A stretch of 64,000 nucleotides of DNA from an uncultured delta proteobacterium. Lineage in GTDB: Bacteria > Myxococcota_A > UBA9160 > JAFDET01. A program made the translations under genes and the position numbers. Positions within the stretch are counted from its first letter, which is position 1, and each line of letters opens with the position of its first letter. The stretch covers positions 176,531-240,530 of the forward strand of contig CAMYLJ010000011.1 of assembly GCA_947259215.1 (NCBI GenBank), read 5' to 3'. The notes beneath the pieces are model-generated. The model did no database searches. It saw nothing but the letters and a program-made list of their open reading frames with translations, and was not told where the DNA came from. This document shows, piece by piece, positions 8,262 through 16,591 of this stretch.

Positions 8262-9133
8262 GCCGCGAAGCGCAGCACGGGTTCCAGCACCAGCGCCGGA
8301 CGCTCCATCAGCACCAGGTGGCCCGCGTCCAGCTCCTCGAGCGTGGCGTCGGGCATGGACGCGGCCAGGTCCGCGTAGGTCGCGCGCGAGAAGTCCCCGC
8401 GCGCGGCCCACAAGAGCAAGCTGGGCGCCTTCACCCGGGGCGCGTGACCCAGCGGATCCACCACCATGGGCCCCTGGTCGAAGATCAGCGCCTCCACCTC
8501 CCTCGGACAGGCCAGCTCCACCTGTCCGTCGGGACGCTCGCGCAGACCGTGGCGCGCGTAGAGACGCCGGGCCTCGGACGTCCAGGCGCCGAAGAAGGGA
8601 TGGCGCTCCCAGCGAGCGCGCGCCTCATCGCGCGAGGCGAAGACCTGGCGCCGGGTGCGGGCACGCGCGGCGAGCGGCTGGCCGGGATGGCGCTCCGCGC
8701 TGATCCCCGGCTCGCGGCGCGGGCTGCGCACCACCGGGTCCACCAGCACCAGGCGCGCGAAGAGGTCCGGGTGTCGGCTCGCCGCAACCAGCAGGTTGGT
8801 GCCCCCGAACGAGTGCCCCACGGCCAGGGACACCCGCTCCTCCGCGGACTCCGCGGCCAGCGCCGCGGCCACCGCAGCCAGGTCGGCGACGAAGCGATCC
8901 CAGCGGTAGGCCGACGGATCGGCGGGCTTCGACGAGGCGCCGTGACCGCGCGCATCCAGGGCCACGACGTGGAAGCGATCCCGCAGGCCCGCCGCCAGCT
9001 CGCCCCAGCTTCCGGCGCAGAAGCCGTTGGCGTGGTGCAGCAGCGCGAGGGGGCCGTCGCCGCCCCAGTCGAGCAGCGCGATCTCGACGCCGGGCTCGGC
9101 CCCGGGAAGCCGTCGCTGCGCAGGCTCCGTCAC
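8243..9133 (-). CDS. Alpha/beta-fold hydrolase
   Basis: The 296-residue protein has the alpha/beta hydrolase layout: HHANGFCAGSW (oxyanion region, about 33-43), DARGHGASS (60-68), nucleophile elbow GHSFGG with S108, and a C-terminal histidine in DAGHLVLMERP. The Asp lies between them on the usual strand. It is probably an esterase, lipase or peptidase-like enzyme; the substrate cannot be read from sequence. The start is GTG. A TAGGCT box ends 6 bases before it, suggesting a leaderless transcript. It is divergent from fabG. Confidence 0.8.
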   Translation of the reverse strand: MTEPAQRRLPGAEPGVEIALLDWGGDGPLALLHHANGFCAGSWGELAAGLRDRFHVVALDARGHGASSKPADPSAYRWDRFVADLAAVAAALAAESAEERVSLAVGHSFGGTNLLVAASRHPDLFARLVLVDPVVRSPRREPGISAERHPGQPLAARARTRRQVFASRDEARARWERHPFFGAWTSEARRLYARHGLRERPDGQVELACPREVEALIFDQGPMVVDPLGHAPRVKAPSLLLWAARGDFSRATYADLAASMPDATLEELDAGHLVLMERPALVLEPVLRFAAQDSTG

Positions 9134-9139
9134 GGATTG

Positions 9140-9145
9140 AGCCTA
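9140..9145 (-). promoter_or_regulatory. -10-like box TAGGCT, alpha/beta hydrolase
   Basis: On the minus strand, TAGGCT is followed by 6 bases and the GTG start at 9133. No ribosome binding site lies between them. Confidence 0.4.
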
Positions 9146-9188
9146 GCCGGTCCGAACGTCCTAGGATTGGACGCCGGGAGGGAGACCC

Positions 9189-9938
9189 GTGGCGGACGAG
9201 GCAGCCAGCGCGCCCCGCAACGCGCTCGTGACGGGCGCGAGCCGGGGCATCGGCGCGGCCATCGCAAAGCGACTGGGACGGGATGGCTTCCGGGTCTGGA
9301 TCAACTACCGCTCGGGCGCCGGCGAGGCGGAGAAGGTGCTGGCCGAGATCCGCGCCGGCGGCGGCGACGGCCTGCTCCTGCCCTTCGACGTGGCGTCGGC
9401 CGAGTCGATCGAGGCCGAGCTCGTGCCCGCGCTGAAGCGCGAGGGCCCGCTGGCGGTGCTGGTGAACAACGCCGGGGTCACGGCCGACGGGCTGGTGCCA
9501 ACGATGTCGGACGAGGCCTGGGATCGCGTCATCGCCACCAACCTCTCGGGACCCTTCCGGGTGATGCGCGCGGCCACGCGCGGCATGCTGCGCCAGCGCA
9601 GCGGCCGCATCGTGAACGTCGCCTCGGTGAGCGCCCAGCTCGGGACGCCGGGCCAGGCCAACTACGCCGCCTCCAAGGCGGGCCTGATGGCGCTCACGCG
9701 TTCGGTGGCGAACGAGCTCGGCAAGCGGGGCGTCCTGGTGAACACGGTGGCGCCCGGCTTCATCGACACCGACATGACGGCCGCGCTCCCGACCGACGAG
9801 ATCGCCGAGCGGATCCCCCTGCGGCGCACCGGACGCGTGGAAGAAGTGGCGGGCGTGGTGGCCTTCCTCTGCTCCGAGGACGCCTCCTACGTGACGGGCC
9901 AGGTCATCGGCGTGAACGGCGGCCTCTTCATGGGCTAG
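9189..9938 (+). CDS. fabG: 3-oxoacyl-ACP reductase FabG-type SDR
   Basis: The 249-residue classical SDR closely fits FabG, which reduces 3-oxoacyl-ACP with NADPH in fatty acid synthesis. Motifs are TGASRGIG (15-22), LVNNAGVTADGL (91-102), NVASVSAQLGTPGQANYAAS with S146 and Y159, and K163. The tail is PGFIDTDMT, then VTGQVIGVNGGLFMG. The GTG start follows a GGGAGGGAG ribosome binding site. TAGGAT near 9161 is a plausible -10 box for a short leader. A NUDIX gene follows after 5 bases. Several FabG paralogs are common in such genomes, so a housekeeping role is not certain. Confidence 0.85.
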   Translation: MADEAASAPRNALVTGASRGIGAAIAKRLGRDGFRVWINYRSGAGEAEKVLAEIRAGGGDGLLLPFDVASAESIEAELVPALKREGPLAVLVNNAGVTADGLVPTMSDEAWDRVIATNLSGPFRVMRAATRGMLRQRSGRIVNVASVSAQLGTPGQANYAASKAGLMALTRSVANELGKRGVLVNTVAPGFIDTDMTAALPTDEIAERIPLRRTGRVEEVAGVVAFLCSEDASYVTGQVIGVNGGLFMG

Positions 9939-9943
9939 GCACG

Positions 9944-10582
9944 GTGGTGTCCCCCTACGAACCCCTCGACGACGCCCTGCGCGAGCGGGTGCGTCGAAAC
10001 CTGGCCGGCTTCGCGCGGGAGCCGGTGACTGCATCGGACCTGAGGCCGGCAGCCGTCGCCGTGACCCTGGTCGACGACGAGCAGGGCCGTGCCTGCTTCC
10101 TCCTCACACGGCGAGCCTCGGGCCTGCGCAATCACGGCGGCCAGTGGGCACTGCCGGGCGGCCGCCTCGACCCCGGTGAGAGCGCGGAGGAAGCAGCCCT
10201 GCGGGAGCTCGAGGAGGAGCTCGGCCTGACGCTCCCCGGCGACCGCGTGCTCGGCCTGCTGGACGACTACCCCACGCGTTCGGGCTTCTGCATCACGCCG
10301 GTGGTGGTCTGGGGCGGCGGCGACTGCGCCATCCGTCCGGACCCGACGGAGGTGGCGGCGGCCTTCCGGGTGCCGCTGTCGGACCTGGAGCAGCCCGGCA
10401 TTCCGGTCTTCCGCCGCATCCCGGAGAGCGAGCGCCCCCTGGTGCTGATCCCGATCCCCATGGTCGAGACCGAGATCCACGCGCCCACCGCGGCAGTGCT
10501 GTACCAGCTGAGAGAGGTGGCGCTGCGCGGCCACGCCACCCGGGTGGCGCACCTGGAGCAGCCGGTCTTCGCCTGGCGTTGA
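9944..10582 (+). CDS. NUDIX hydrolase, CoA pyrophosphatase-like
   Basis: The 212-residue NUDIX protein has the catalytic box GGRLDPGESAEEAALRELEE (ending EELGL) and, just before it, FLLTRRASGLRNHGGQWALP. The LLT.R...LR.H.GQ pattern is that of the CoA-diphosphatase subgroup, which cleaves coenzyme A to 3',5'-ADP and phosphopantetheine. The C-terminal part carries EIHAPTAAVLYQL. It follows fabG by 5 bases and is likely co-transcribed. Two tandem GTG codons (9944, 9947) could start it. It converges on the PEP-CTERM gene with only 12 bases between. Confidence 0.8.
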   Translation: MVSPYEPLDDALRERVRRNLAGFAREPVTASDLRPAAVAVTLVDDEQGRACFLLTRRASGLRNHGGQWALPGGRLDPGESAEEAALRELEEELGLTLPGDRVLGLLDDYPTRSGFCITPVVVWGGGDCAIRPDPTEVAAAFRVPLSDLEQPGIPVFRRIPESERPLVLIPIPMVETEIHAPTAAVLYQLREVALRGHATRVAHLEQPVFAWR

Positions 10583-10594
10583 GGAAGCGGAGAG

Positions 10595-11449
10595 CTAGGC
10601 GCGGCGACGGGCCAGGGCGAGCACGCCCAGCACGAGCAGGGCCCCGAACGCCGGCTCGGGGACGTTCGTGACGACGTAGCCGCTGTTCACGAGCTGGAAG
10701 TCGCCCACGGGGCCCGGCTCCTCCAGCAGGGCCCAGTCGATCGAGAAGCTCACGTAGTCGAGGTCCGAGGCCAGGAAGGCGCCGGGGGTGCCGCCGGTGG
10801 GCGGCCGCAGCTCGGCCAGGAATCCGAGGTAGTTCTCCGGGTTGCCGCCGGAGTTGACGTCCATCACGAAGCTCGGGCCGCAGAGGGAGTCGGTCTCGAG
10901 GCAGTCGCTGAGGACGCCCTCCGTAACGAGGATGCCGTCGATCCCCACGCTCGAATTCCGGAAGTAGCCGGCGTCGATGGCCCCGTCCGTGGGTCCGAAG
11001 AAGCCCTGGCGGAGCGCGGTCAGCAGGAAGAGCAGCAGCGGAGGGTCCTCACCAACCCCGGGCGGCACGAACGGCAAGCCCTGCACGGTGCCGTACCAGC
11101 CGACGTCGAAGCGGATGCTGGCCGTGAGCGGGTTCGCGTCGGAGATCGGGTCGTTGGGCATCATCAGCGGATCTACCGTCGGGGTGATGATCAGGTAGTA
11201 GTCGCTCTTGTCGTTGTTCAGCTCCGTCGGGGTGCCCGTGTCGTCGAGCTTGACCAGCCCGGGGGCGTCCTGGAGCGCGGCGTCAGGAGGCGTGCCCTGG
11301 ATGCTGGTCGGCATGCAGACGCCGGTGCAGTCGTTGAACAAGTACAGGTCCGCCCGGTTGATGGCCGTAGCCCCTGCGCTCTTGGCCAGGAGCCCCGTCG
11401 CGACCACGGCCAGCAAGAGCCCCGTCAGCGTCGTTTGGATCCGGACCAT
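10595..11449 (-). CDS. Secreted PEP-CTERM protein
   Basis: The protein has about 284 residues and an N-terminal signal peptide (TTLTGLLLAVVATGLLA, cleavage near SAGA). The C-terminal sorting tail is NVPEPAFGALLVLGVLALAR followed by RRA: the VPEP motif, a hydrophobic helix and a basic end. PEP-CTERM proteins are cut by exosortase and placed at the cell surface, usually with exopolysaccharide. No exosortase is in this window. The middle has no recognised domain but contains four cysteines and stretches such as SFSIDWALLE. A GTG at 11482 is an alternative start giving 11 more residues. Confidence 0.75.
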   Translation of the reverse strand: MVRIQTTLTGLLLAVVATGLLAKSAGATAINRADLYLFNDCTGVCMPTSIQGTPPDAALQDAPGLVKLDDTGTPTELNNDKSDYYLIITPTVDPLMMPNDPISDANPLTASIRFDVGWYGTVQGLPFVPPGVGEDPPLLLFLLTALRQGFFGPTDGAIDAGYFRNSSVGIDGILVTEGVLSDCLETDSLCGPSFVMDVNSGGNPENYLGFLAELRPPTGGTPGAFLASDLDYVSFSIDWALLEEPGPVGDFQLVNSGYVVTNVPEPAFGALLVLGVLALARRRA

Positions 11450-11588
11450 TCTCCACCGTCCTCGCTTCGCGCCGTACTCCACCGGCGCTGGAAATCCGTG
11501 GGTGTGTGGTGCCCAGCGGGCCGTTTGTGGCCTTCCCCTTGGGGATTCCGATCGATTTTCGATGGGTTCGGCGGGGACCGGCCCGTGT

Positions 11589-11594
11589 TAGGAT
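11589..11594 (+). promoter_or_regulatory. -10-like TAGGAT for the TPR/FecR/cyclase operon
   Basis: TAGGAT lies in the 265-base divergent gap between the PEP-CTERM gene and the TPR/beta-barrel gene, about 120 bases before that start. The -35 candidate TTCGGC (16-base spacer) is weak. A GATCGATTTTCGATG near-palindrome sits upstream. Confidence 0.35.
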
Positions 11595-11714
11595 CGGCCC
11601 GGAATTCCTCGTTTCTCGTGGCGTTCCGCGCGTAGCTGCGAAGGGGTGACGCTCTTCTGCCGGGCCCTCGGGCTGCAGCCACGCCGGGAACGTCCGCACA
11701 GGGAGTGCAGGCGC

Positions 11715-13316
11715 ATGACGTTCGCTCGCGGAACCGCATGGGCACTGGCGCTGGTGATCCTCGCGCTGCTGGTCGCGCCGGGGGCGACGGCCCAGGACGG
11801 CGACGGGCTCTCGGCAGGCGCCGAGGCCAGCTACGAGCGCGGCACCCGCGCGTTGCGCAAGGGGGACATCCCGGCCGCGCTCGAGTACCTGGCGCTGGCC
11901 CAGCGCGAGGCGCCGCTGAACGCCGGCGTGATCGCCGCCTACGCCCAGGCCCTGGTGGCCGCCGGGCGCAACGCCGAGGCCGAAAAGCTGCTGGACGAGC
12001 TGGCGGCGCGCGGTGACACCCGCAGCGCCCTGGCGGTCGGCATGGTGCGCTACCAGCTCGGCGACTACGAGCCGGCCGTGGAAGCGCTGAGGCGCGCCGT
12101 CGAGAGCGAGCCGAACAACGCCCGCGCGCACCTCTTCCTGGGCGCCGCGCTGATCGGCACGCGCCAGCTCGACGAAGTGGAGCCTCAGCTCGCAGAGGCG
12201 GTGCGTCTCGACTCGGGGCTCGCCGCCGAGGTGGCCTTCCGGCGGGGCGACCTGGCCCTGGCCCGGGGCGACCGCGCGACGGCACGCGAGGCGTACTCCG
12301 AGGCGGAACGCCTGGCCCCGAACAGCGCCCTGGCGCGCGCGGCCCGCGCCCAGATCGGCGAGGAAGTCCCCGACCGTCCCTGGAACGTCTACGTCTCCAC
12401 CGGCGCTGGCTACGACTCCAACGTCAACCTGGCGGGCCAGGACGACAACCTCTCGACCTCCGGCGAGGACTCCGGGTTCTGGCTCTTCGAGGTCGGCGGG
12501 CACTACGACATCGTCGATACCGACCGCTGGGGCCTGCGCGCCGGCGGCAACTTCTTCGGGCGCGTGAACACGACCGGGGCCGTCCACGATCTCAACCTCG
12601 GCATCGCCCGGGGCTACGCCACAGGCTCGCTGAAGGCCTCCAAGAACGTACTGCTCGACGTCCGCTACACGTACGAGCGCAGCTGGACCGGCATCAACTA
12701 CGAGGACTTCCGTCAGGTCCACGCGGTCGAGCCGAGCGTGCGCTGGCGACCGCGCGAGGACCTGCTCACCCGTGTGCTCTTCCGGGCGGAGTTCCGCGAG
12801 TACTTCCCGGAAACGGTCATCGTGCCCAATGGCTCGTTCCCGCCGCCGTTGAACAGCCAGATCTCGAGCAATCCCCTGGATCGGGACGGAACGCTGTGGG
12901 TGCCCGGCATCGAGCAGTACTGGTTCATGCCGGACTTCACCGGCTGGGGACGCGGCTTCGTGCGGCTCAGCTACCGCTACCGCAGCGAGGTCACCGACGG
13001 CACCGAGTGGGACGCCACGGGCAGCATCCCGAACCTGATGGTCGGGCTTCCGCTGCCCCAGCGCTTCTTCCTGCTGGGGGAAGGCGAGTACGAGTGGCGC
13101 GACTACGACAACCCGAGCGTGATCGGGCTGGTCTCCCGGACCGAGTTCGGCGACCAGGAGGCTCAGATCCAGCGCGCCCGGGTGCTCCTGCGGCGCCCGA
13201 TCACGGACCACCTGACCGGCGAGATCGGCTACCGCTGGACGCGCTGGGCCTCCAACGTGCCCTTCTACTCTTTCCGCCGACATATCGGCTACTTCCTGGT
13301 TACTTACAGCTACTGA
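11715..13316 (+). CDS. Exported TPR protein with C-terminal outer-membrane beta-barrel
   Basis: The 533-residue protein has a signal peptide (about 1-27, ending GATAQ). Residues about 35-215 form four to five tetratricopeptide repeats (for example RGTRALRKGDIPAALEYLAL and VRYQLGDYEPAVEALRRAV). From about 220 to the end, alternating aromatic/polar strands such as WNVYVSTGAGYDSNVNL and a terminal YFLVTYSY indicate an outer-membrane beta-barrel ending in an aromatic residue. TPR-plus-barrel architecture is known from surface-protein translocators such as Slam, but no close identity is claimed. It starts the operon with the FecR and CHASE2-cyclase genes, suggesting an outer-membrane sensor or export port. 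Start chosen at the ATG before the signal peptide. Confidence 0.7.
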   Translation: MTFARGTAWALALVILALLVAPGATAQDGDGLSAGAEASYERGTRALRKGDIPAALEYLALAQREAPLNAGVIAAYAQALVAAGRNAEAEKLLDELAARGDTRSALAVGMVRYQLGDYEPAVEALRRAVESEPNNARAHLFLGAALIGTRQLDEVEPQLAEAVRLDSGLAAEVAFRRGDLALARGDRATAREAYSEAERLAPNSALARAARAQIGEEVPDRPWNVYVSTGAGYDSNVNLAGQDDNLSTSGEDSGFWLFEVGGHYDIVDTDRWGLRAGGNFFGRVNTTGAVHDLNLGIARGYATGSLKASKNVLLDVRYTYERSWTGINYEDFRQVHAVEPSVRWRPREDLLTRVLFRAEFREYFPETVIVPNGSFPPPLNSQISSNPLDRDGTLWVPGIEQYWFMPDFTGWGRGFVRLSYRYRSEVTDGTEWDATGSIPNLMVGLPLPQRFFLLGEGEYEWRDYDNPSVIGLVSRTEFGDQEAQIQRARVLLRRPITDHLTGEIGYRWTRWASNVPFYSFRRHIGYFLVTYSY

Positions 13317-13359
13317 GACCGAGAGGGGAGACGGCCCGAGGGCCGAAAAGGAGCTCGCC

Positions 13360-14310
13360 ATGACCATCACCCACACGCAGGTCCGGCCCTGGACGGCCGT
13401 GGCCATTGCCGCTCTGCTCCTGGTCGGGTCGACCGCCAGCGCGGAGCCCGTGGGCTTCGTGGCGCTCGCCGAAGGCGACGTCCAGATCCGCGCCAACGCC
13501 GGCACCTCGTTCGCCGCCGCGGTGCCGGACAGCGACGTCTCGATCGGCGACACGATCCGCACCGGGCGCCACGGCTTCGCCAAGATCGTGCTGGTGGACG
13601 ACACGATCCTCACCGTGGACGAGGAGACCGAGCTCTCGATCGATGAGTACGTGGTCGGCCCCGCCGCCACCCAGGAGCCCTCCAAGGTCAGCCTGGTTTC
13701 GGGTCACGTCCGCACCAAGGTGGGCGAGGCCTTCGGCGGCACCACCCGGCTGGAGATGCACACCCCCACGGCCGTGATCGGCGTGAAGGGCACCGAGTGG
13801 CTGACCTGGGTGACCGAGCAGGCCACCTGGGTCTGCGTGATCGCGGGCCTGGTGCTGCTGGAGAGCCAGGACGCGGCGGTGACAGGTGGCTACGAGGCGC
13901 CGGCGGGCCAGTGCGCCAAGGTCCTGCCGCACCTGCGCCCCGAGCCCGCCCAGGTGCCGCAGTACCTCAACGCGATCCAGGCGCTCCAGAGCCTGCCGCC
14001 GCCGCCGGCCGTGACCCCCTCGGTCGCCGCCGGCGCCTCCGATGCCACGAACCTGCGCCGAGCTGCCGACGCGGGAACCCTGGGCGACCCGGTGATCGAC
14101 AACCCCGTGCAGGCCCTGGGGGTGCAGGACGGGGGGATCAGCGCACTCGAGATGATGCCAGAAACGGAGACGACCCCGACTCCGCCGCCGCCGACCCCGC
14201 GGTCTTCGCCCTCGCCGCCCTCCATCCCGCCCTTCGGCGGCGGAGGCTCCGGCAACCCCGGCGGCATCGGCTTCGGCGGCGGAGGCTCCGGCAACCCGGG
14301 CGGCGGGTAG
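13360..14310 (+). CDS. Periplasmic FecR-domain protein with Gly-rich tail
   Basis: The 316-residue protein has a signal peptide (about 1-28, ending STASA). A FecR domain (about 30-150) follows: EGDVQIRA, GDTIRTGRHGFAKIVLVDD, VSLVSGHVRTKVG, and TPTAVIGVKGTEW at its end. It has no transmembrane anti-sigma segment and no sigma-factor neighbour, so it is not a classic FecIR partner. Residues about 260-280 are Pro/Thr/Ser-rich. The C-terminus contains two copies of FGGGGSGNPGG, encoded by a 33-bp repeat at 14233-14265 and 14272-14304. It lies between the barrel protein and the CHASE2-cyclase, as expected for a periplasmic link. AAGGAG precedes the ATG. Confidence 0.8.
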   Translation: MTITHTQVRPWTAVAIAALLLVGSTASAEPVGFVALAEGDVQIRANAGTSFAAAVPDSDVSIGDTIRTGRHGFAKIVLVDDTILTVDEETELSIDEYVVGPAATQEPSKVSLVSGHVRTKVGEAFGGTTRLEMHTPTAVIGVKGTEWLTWVTEQATWVCVIAGLVLLESQDAAVTGGYEAPAGQCAKVLPHLRPEPAQVPQYLNAIQALQSLPPPPAVTPSVAAGASDATNLRRAADAGTLGDPVIDNPVQALGVQDGGISALEMMPETETTPTPPPPTPRSSPSPPSIPPFGGGGSGNPGGIGFGGGGSGNPGGG

Positions 14311-14359
14311 CCGCGGCGCGGAGTCCCCTGACCCGCAGCCTGGCCCGGAGGAGCCACCC

Positions 14360-16591
14360 CTGAGGCGCATCGAGCTTCTCGTCGGCATGGCCGTCCTGCT
14401 GGGGGTGCTGGGCCTGTTCGCCTGGCGCCCGCAGCTGGTGGATCGTCTCGAGTACCAGCTCCACGACTGGCGCTTCCGGATTCGCGGCCCCCAGCCCACC
14501 AGCGGCTCGGTGGCGATCGTGGCCATCGACGCCAAGAGCGTCGACGAGCTCGGGCGCTGGCCCTGGCGGCGCAGCGTGATCGCGGATCTGGTGGAGAAGC
14601 TCGCGGACGCGGGCGCCGCCGCCGTGGGCTTCGACGTCGTCTTCAGCGAGCCCGAGACCCCACCGGAGGTGGAGCCCCTGCGCGAGGCCGTGGCGGAGCT
14701 CGCCGGGGACAATCCGAGGGTCGTGGATGTGCTGGAGCGCGCGATCGATGCCGCGGACACCGATACGCGCCTCGAGACCGCCTTCCGCAGCAACGATCAC
14801 GTGGTCGCCGGCTACTTCTTTCGCTCGGCCCTGGACACCGCGGTCGAAGGCGGCGGGACGGTCGACCTGCCCCTGGAAGAAGCCCTCCCGATGATCCGCA
14901 AGTCGCGCCTCCAGACCGGGCGGCTCCCGGACCCGATCGCCGCGACGCCGATGCTCGGCTGCGTCTCGGTCGAGCCCAACCTCCCGCGCTTCAACGCCGC
15001 GGCCCGCCGCATGGGCTTCTTCAACGCCCGCCCGGACGTGGACGGCGTGATCCGCCGCACCTCGCTGGTGGCCCGCTGTGGCGACGATTTCTACAAGGCC
15101 CTGTCGCTCTCGATGCTCGAGCTCTACCTCGGCCAGAAGGCGCTGCTGGTCTGGGATCACCAGCAGGGGCTCGTCTCCGAGCTCAAGCTCGGCGACTCGC
15201 GTATTCCGCTCGACGAAGCCGGCCGCATCCTCGTCAACTACCGGGGTCCGCCCCAGAGCTTCCCCCACCACTCCGCCGTCGACATCATCCGGGGGCGGGT
15301 CCCCGCCGAAGAGCTGGCCGGCCGCCTGCTGCTGGTCGGCACCACCGAGGTCGGCATCGGCGACGTGCGGCCGAGCCCCTTCGCCGAGGTGGCGCCCGGC
15401 GTCGAGGTGCACGCCACGGTGCTCGACAACATGCTGACGGGCGAGATCCTCACGCGCCGCGACAGTCTGGTGGTGATGGAGCTGGCGGCGCTGGTGCTGC
15501 TGACGCTGCTCGTGATCGTGGCGGTCCCGCTGCTCGACAGCGCCGTGAAGAGCGCGGTCTTCGCCGCCCTGCTGGCCGGGATCGTGGCGGCGCTGGGCAT
15601 CTGGGCGTTCCTCGAGTTCGGCTGGATGGTCAACCTGGCCTTCCCGCTGCTGGCCGTGGGAATCCCCTACGTGGCCATGGCCGTGACCCACGGATCCGCC
15701 GAGGAGGCGGAGGCGCGCTTCATCCGCGACAGCTTCGACCAGTTCGTGCCGCCGGACGTGGTGAACGAGATGATCGACCACCCGGACCTGTTCGTGATGG
15801 GCGGGCAGCGCAAGGATCTCTCGCTGCTCTTCAGCGACATCCGCAGCTTCACCAGCATCTCCGAGGAGCTGGGCCCGGACGACACCACCCGCCTGCTGAA
15901 CGCCTACCTGACCCCCATGACCCAGATCGTGTTCGAGAGCCGAGGCACCCTGGACAAGTACATCGGCGACGCCGTGGTGGCCTTCTGGAACGCGCCGCTC
16001 GACGTGCCGGACCATCCGCTGCGCGCCGCCGAGGCCGCAGTCGCCATGCAGGAGGCCACCCGCGAGATGCGCGAGGGCCGCCCCGACCTGCGCGGGGCCG
16101 ACCGCCTGCGCATCGGGATCGGCATCCACTCCGCCGAGGTCAACGTGGGCAAGATGGGAAGCGACCTGCGCGTCGACTACACCGTCACCGGCGACGGCGT
16201 GAACCTGTGCGCGCGGCTCGAAGGCATGACGAAGCAGTACGGCGCGGGGATCGTCACCAGCCGCGAGCTGGTGGCGCGCCTGCCCGAGGGCTTCCTGATC
16301 CGCGATCTGGATGCGATCCGCGTGAAGGGCCGCTCCCATCCGGTGGAGATCTGCGAGATCCTGGGTCGGCGCGGCCCGGAGGCGGGCGAGAAGGACTGGC
16401 TCGAAGCCTACGGCGCGGGCCTGGCGGCGTACCGGCGCGGGGACTGGGCCGAAGCGGAGCGCAGCTTCCGCGAGGCCCGCGAGGTCCACCAGGAGGACCG
16501 CGCCTGCGACCTGCTGCTGGATCGCATCGCCAGCCTGCGCGCCAGCCCGCCGTCGGACTGGGACGGCATCTGGACCTTCGAGACCAAGTAG
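14360..16591 (+). CDS. CHASE2-domain class III adenylyl cyclase
   Basis: This is an inner-membrane receptor cyclase. A first transmembrane helix precedes a large periplasmic CHASE2 sensor (about 30-340; HDWRFRIRGPQP, VAIVAIDAKSVDELGRWPW, GFDVVFSEPE, VNYRGP). Three more helices follow, then the cyclase domain. Cyclase motifs: FSDIRSFTSIS and DKYIGDAVVAFW carry the metal Asp residues, DKY the adenine-selecting Lys, and VTGDGVNLCARLEG the transition-state region, so the product should be cAMP. The C-terminal 65 residues look TPR-like. With ATG at 14387 the protein has 734 residues, but no ribosome binding site precedes it. A CTG at 14360, 8 bases after GGAGG, gives 743 residues and a better first helix; I chose it. 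The stop abuts the convergent peptidase. Confidence 0.85.
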   Translation: MRRIELLVGMAVLLGVLGLFAWRPQLVDRLEYQLHDWRFRIRGPQPTSGSVAIVAIDAKSVDELGRWPWRRSVIADLVEKLADAGAAAVGFDVVFSEPETPPEVEPLREAVAELAGDNPRVVDVLERAIDAADTDTRLETAFRSNDHVVAGYFFRSALDTAVEGGGTVDLPLEEALPMIRKSRLQTGRLPDPIAATPMLGCVSVEPNLPRFNAAARRMGFFNARPDVDGVIRRTSLVARCGDDFYKALSLSMLELYLGQKALLVWDHQQGLVSELKLGDSRIPLDEAGRILVNYRGPPQSFPHHSAVDIIRGRVPAEELAGRLLLVGTTEVGIGDVRPSPFAEVAPGVEVHATVLDNMLTGEILTRRDSLVVMELAALVLLTLLVIVAVPLLDSAVKSAVFAALLAGIVAALGIWAFLEFGWMVNLAFPLLAVGIPYVAMAVTHGSAEEAEARFIRDSFDQFVPPDVVNEMIDHPDLFVMGGQRKDLSLLFSDIRSFTSISEELGPDDTTRLLNAYLTPMTQIVFESRGTLDKYIGDAVVAFWNAPLDVPDHPLRAAEAAVAMQEATREMREGRPDLRGADRLRIGIGIHSAEVNVGKMGSDLRVDYTVTGDGVNLCARLEGMTKQYGAGIVTSRELVARLPEGFLIRDLDAIRVKGRSHPVEICEILGRRGPEAGEKDWLEAYGAGLAAYRRGDWAEAERSFREAREVHQEDRACDLLLDRIASLRASPPSDWDGIWTFETK

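Noticed and set aside
13360-14310. FecR-domain protein as an anti-sigma regulator of iron uptake
   Set aside because: It has a signal peptide but no inner-membrane or cytoplasmic anti-sigma part, and no ECF sigma factor or TonB receptor is adjacent.
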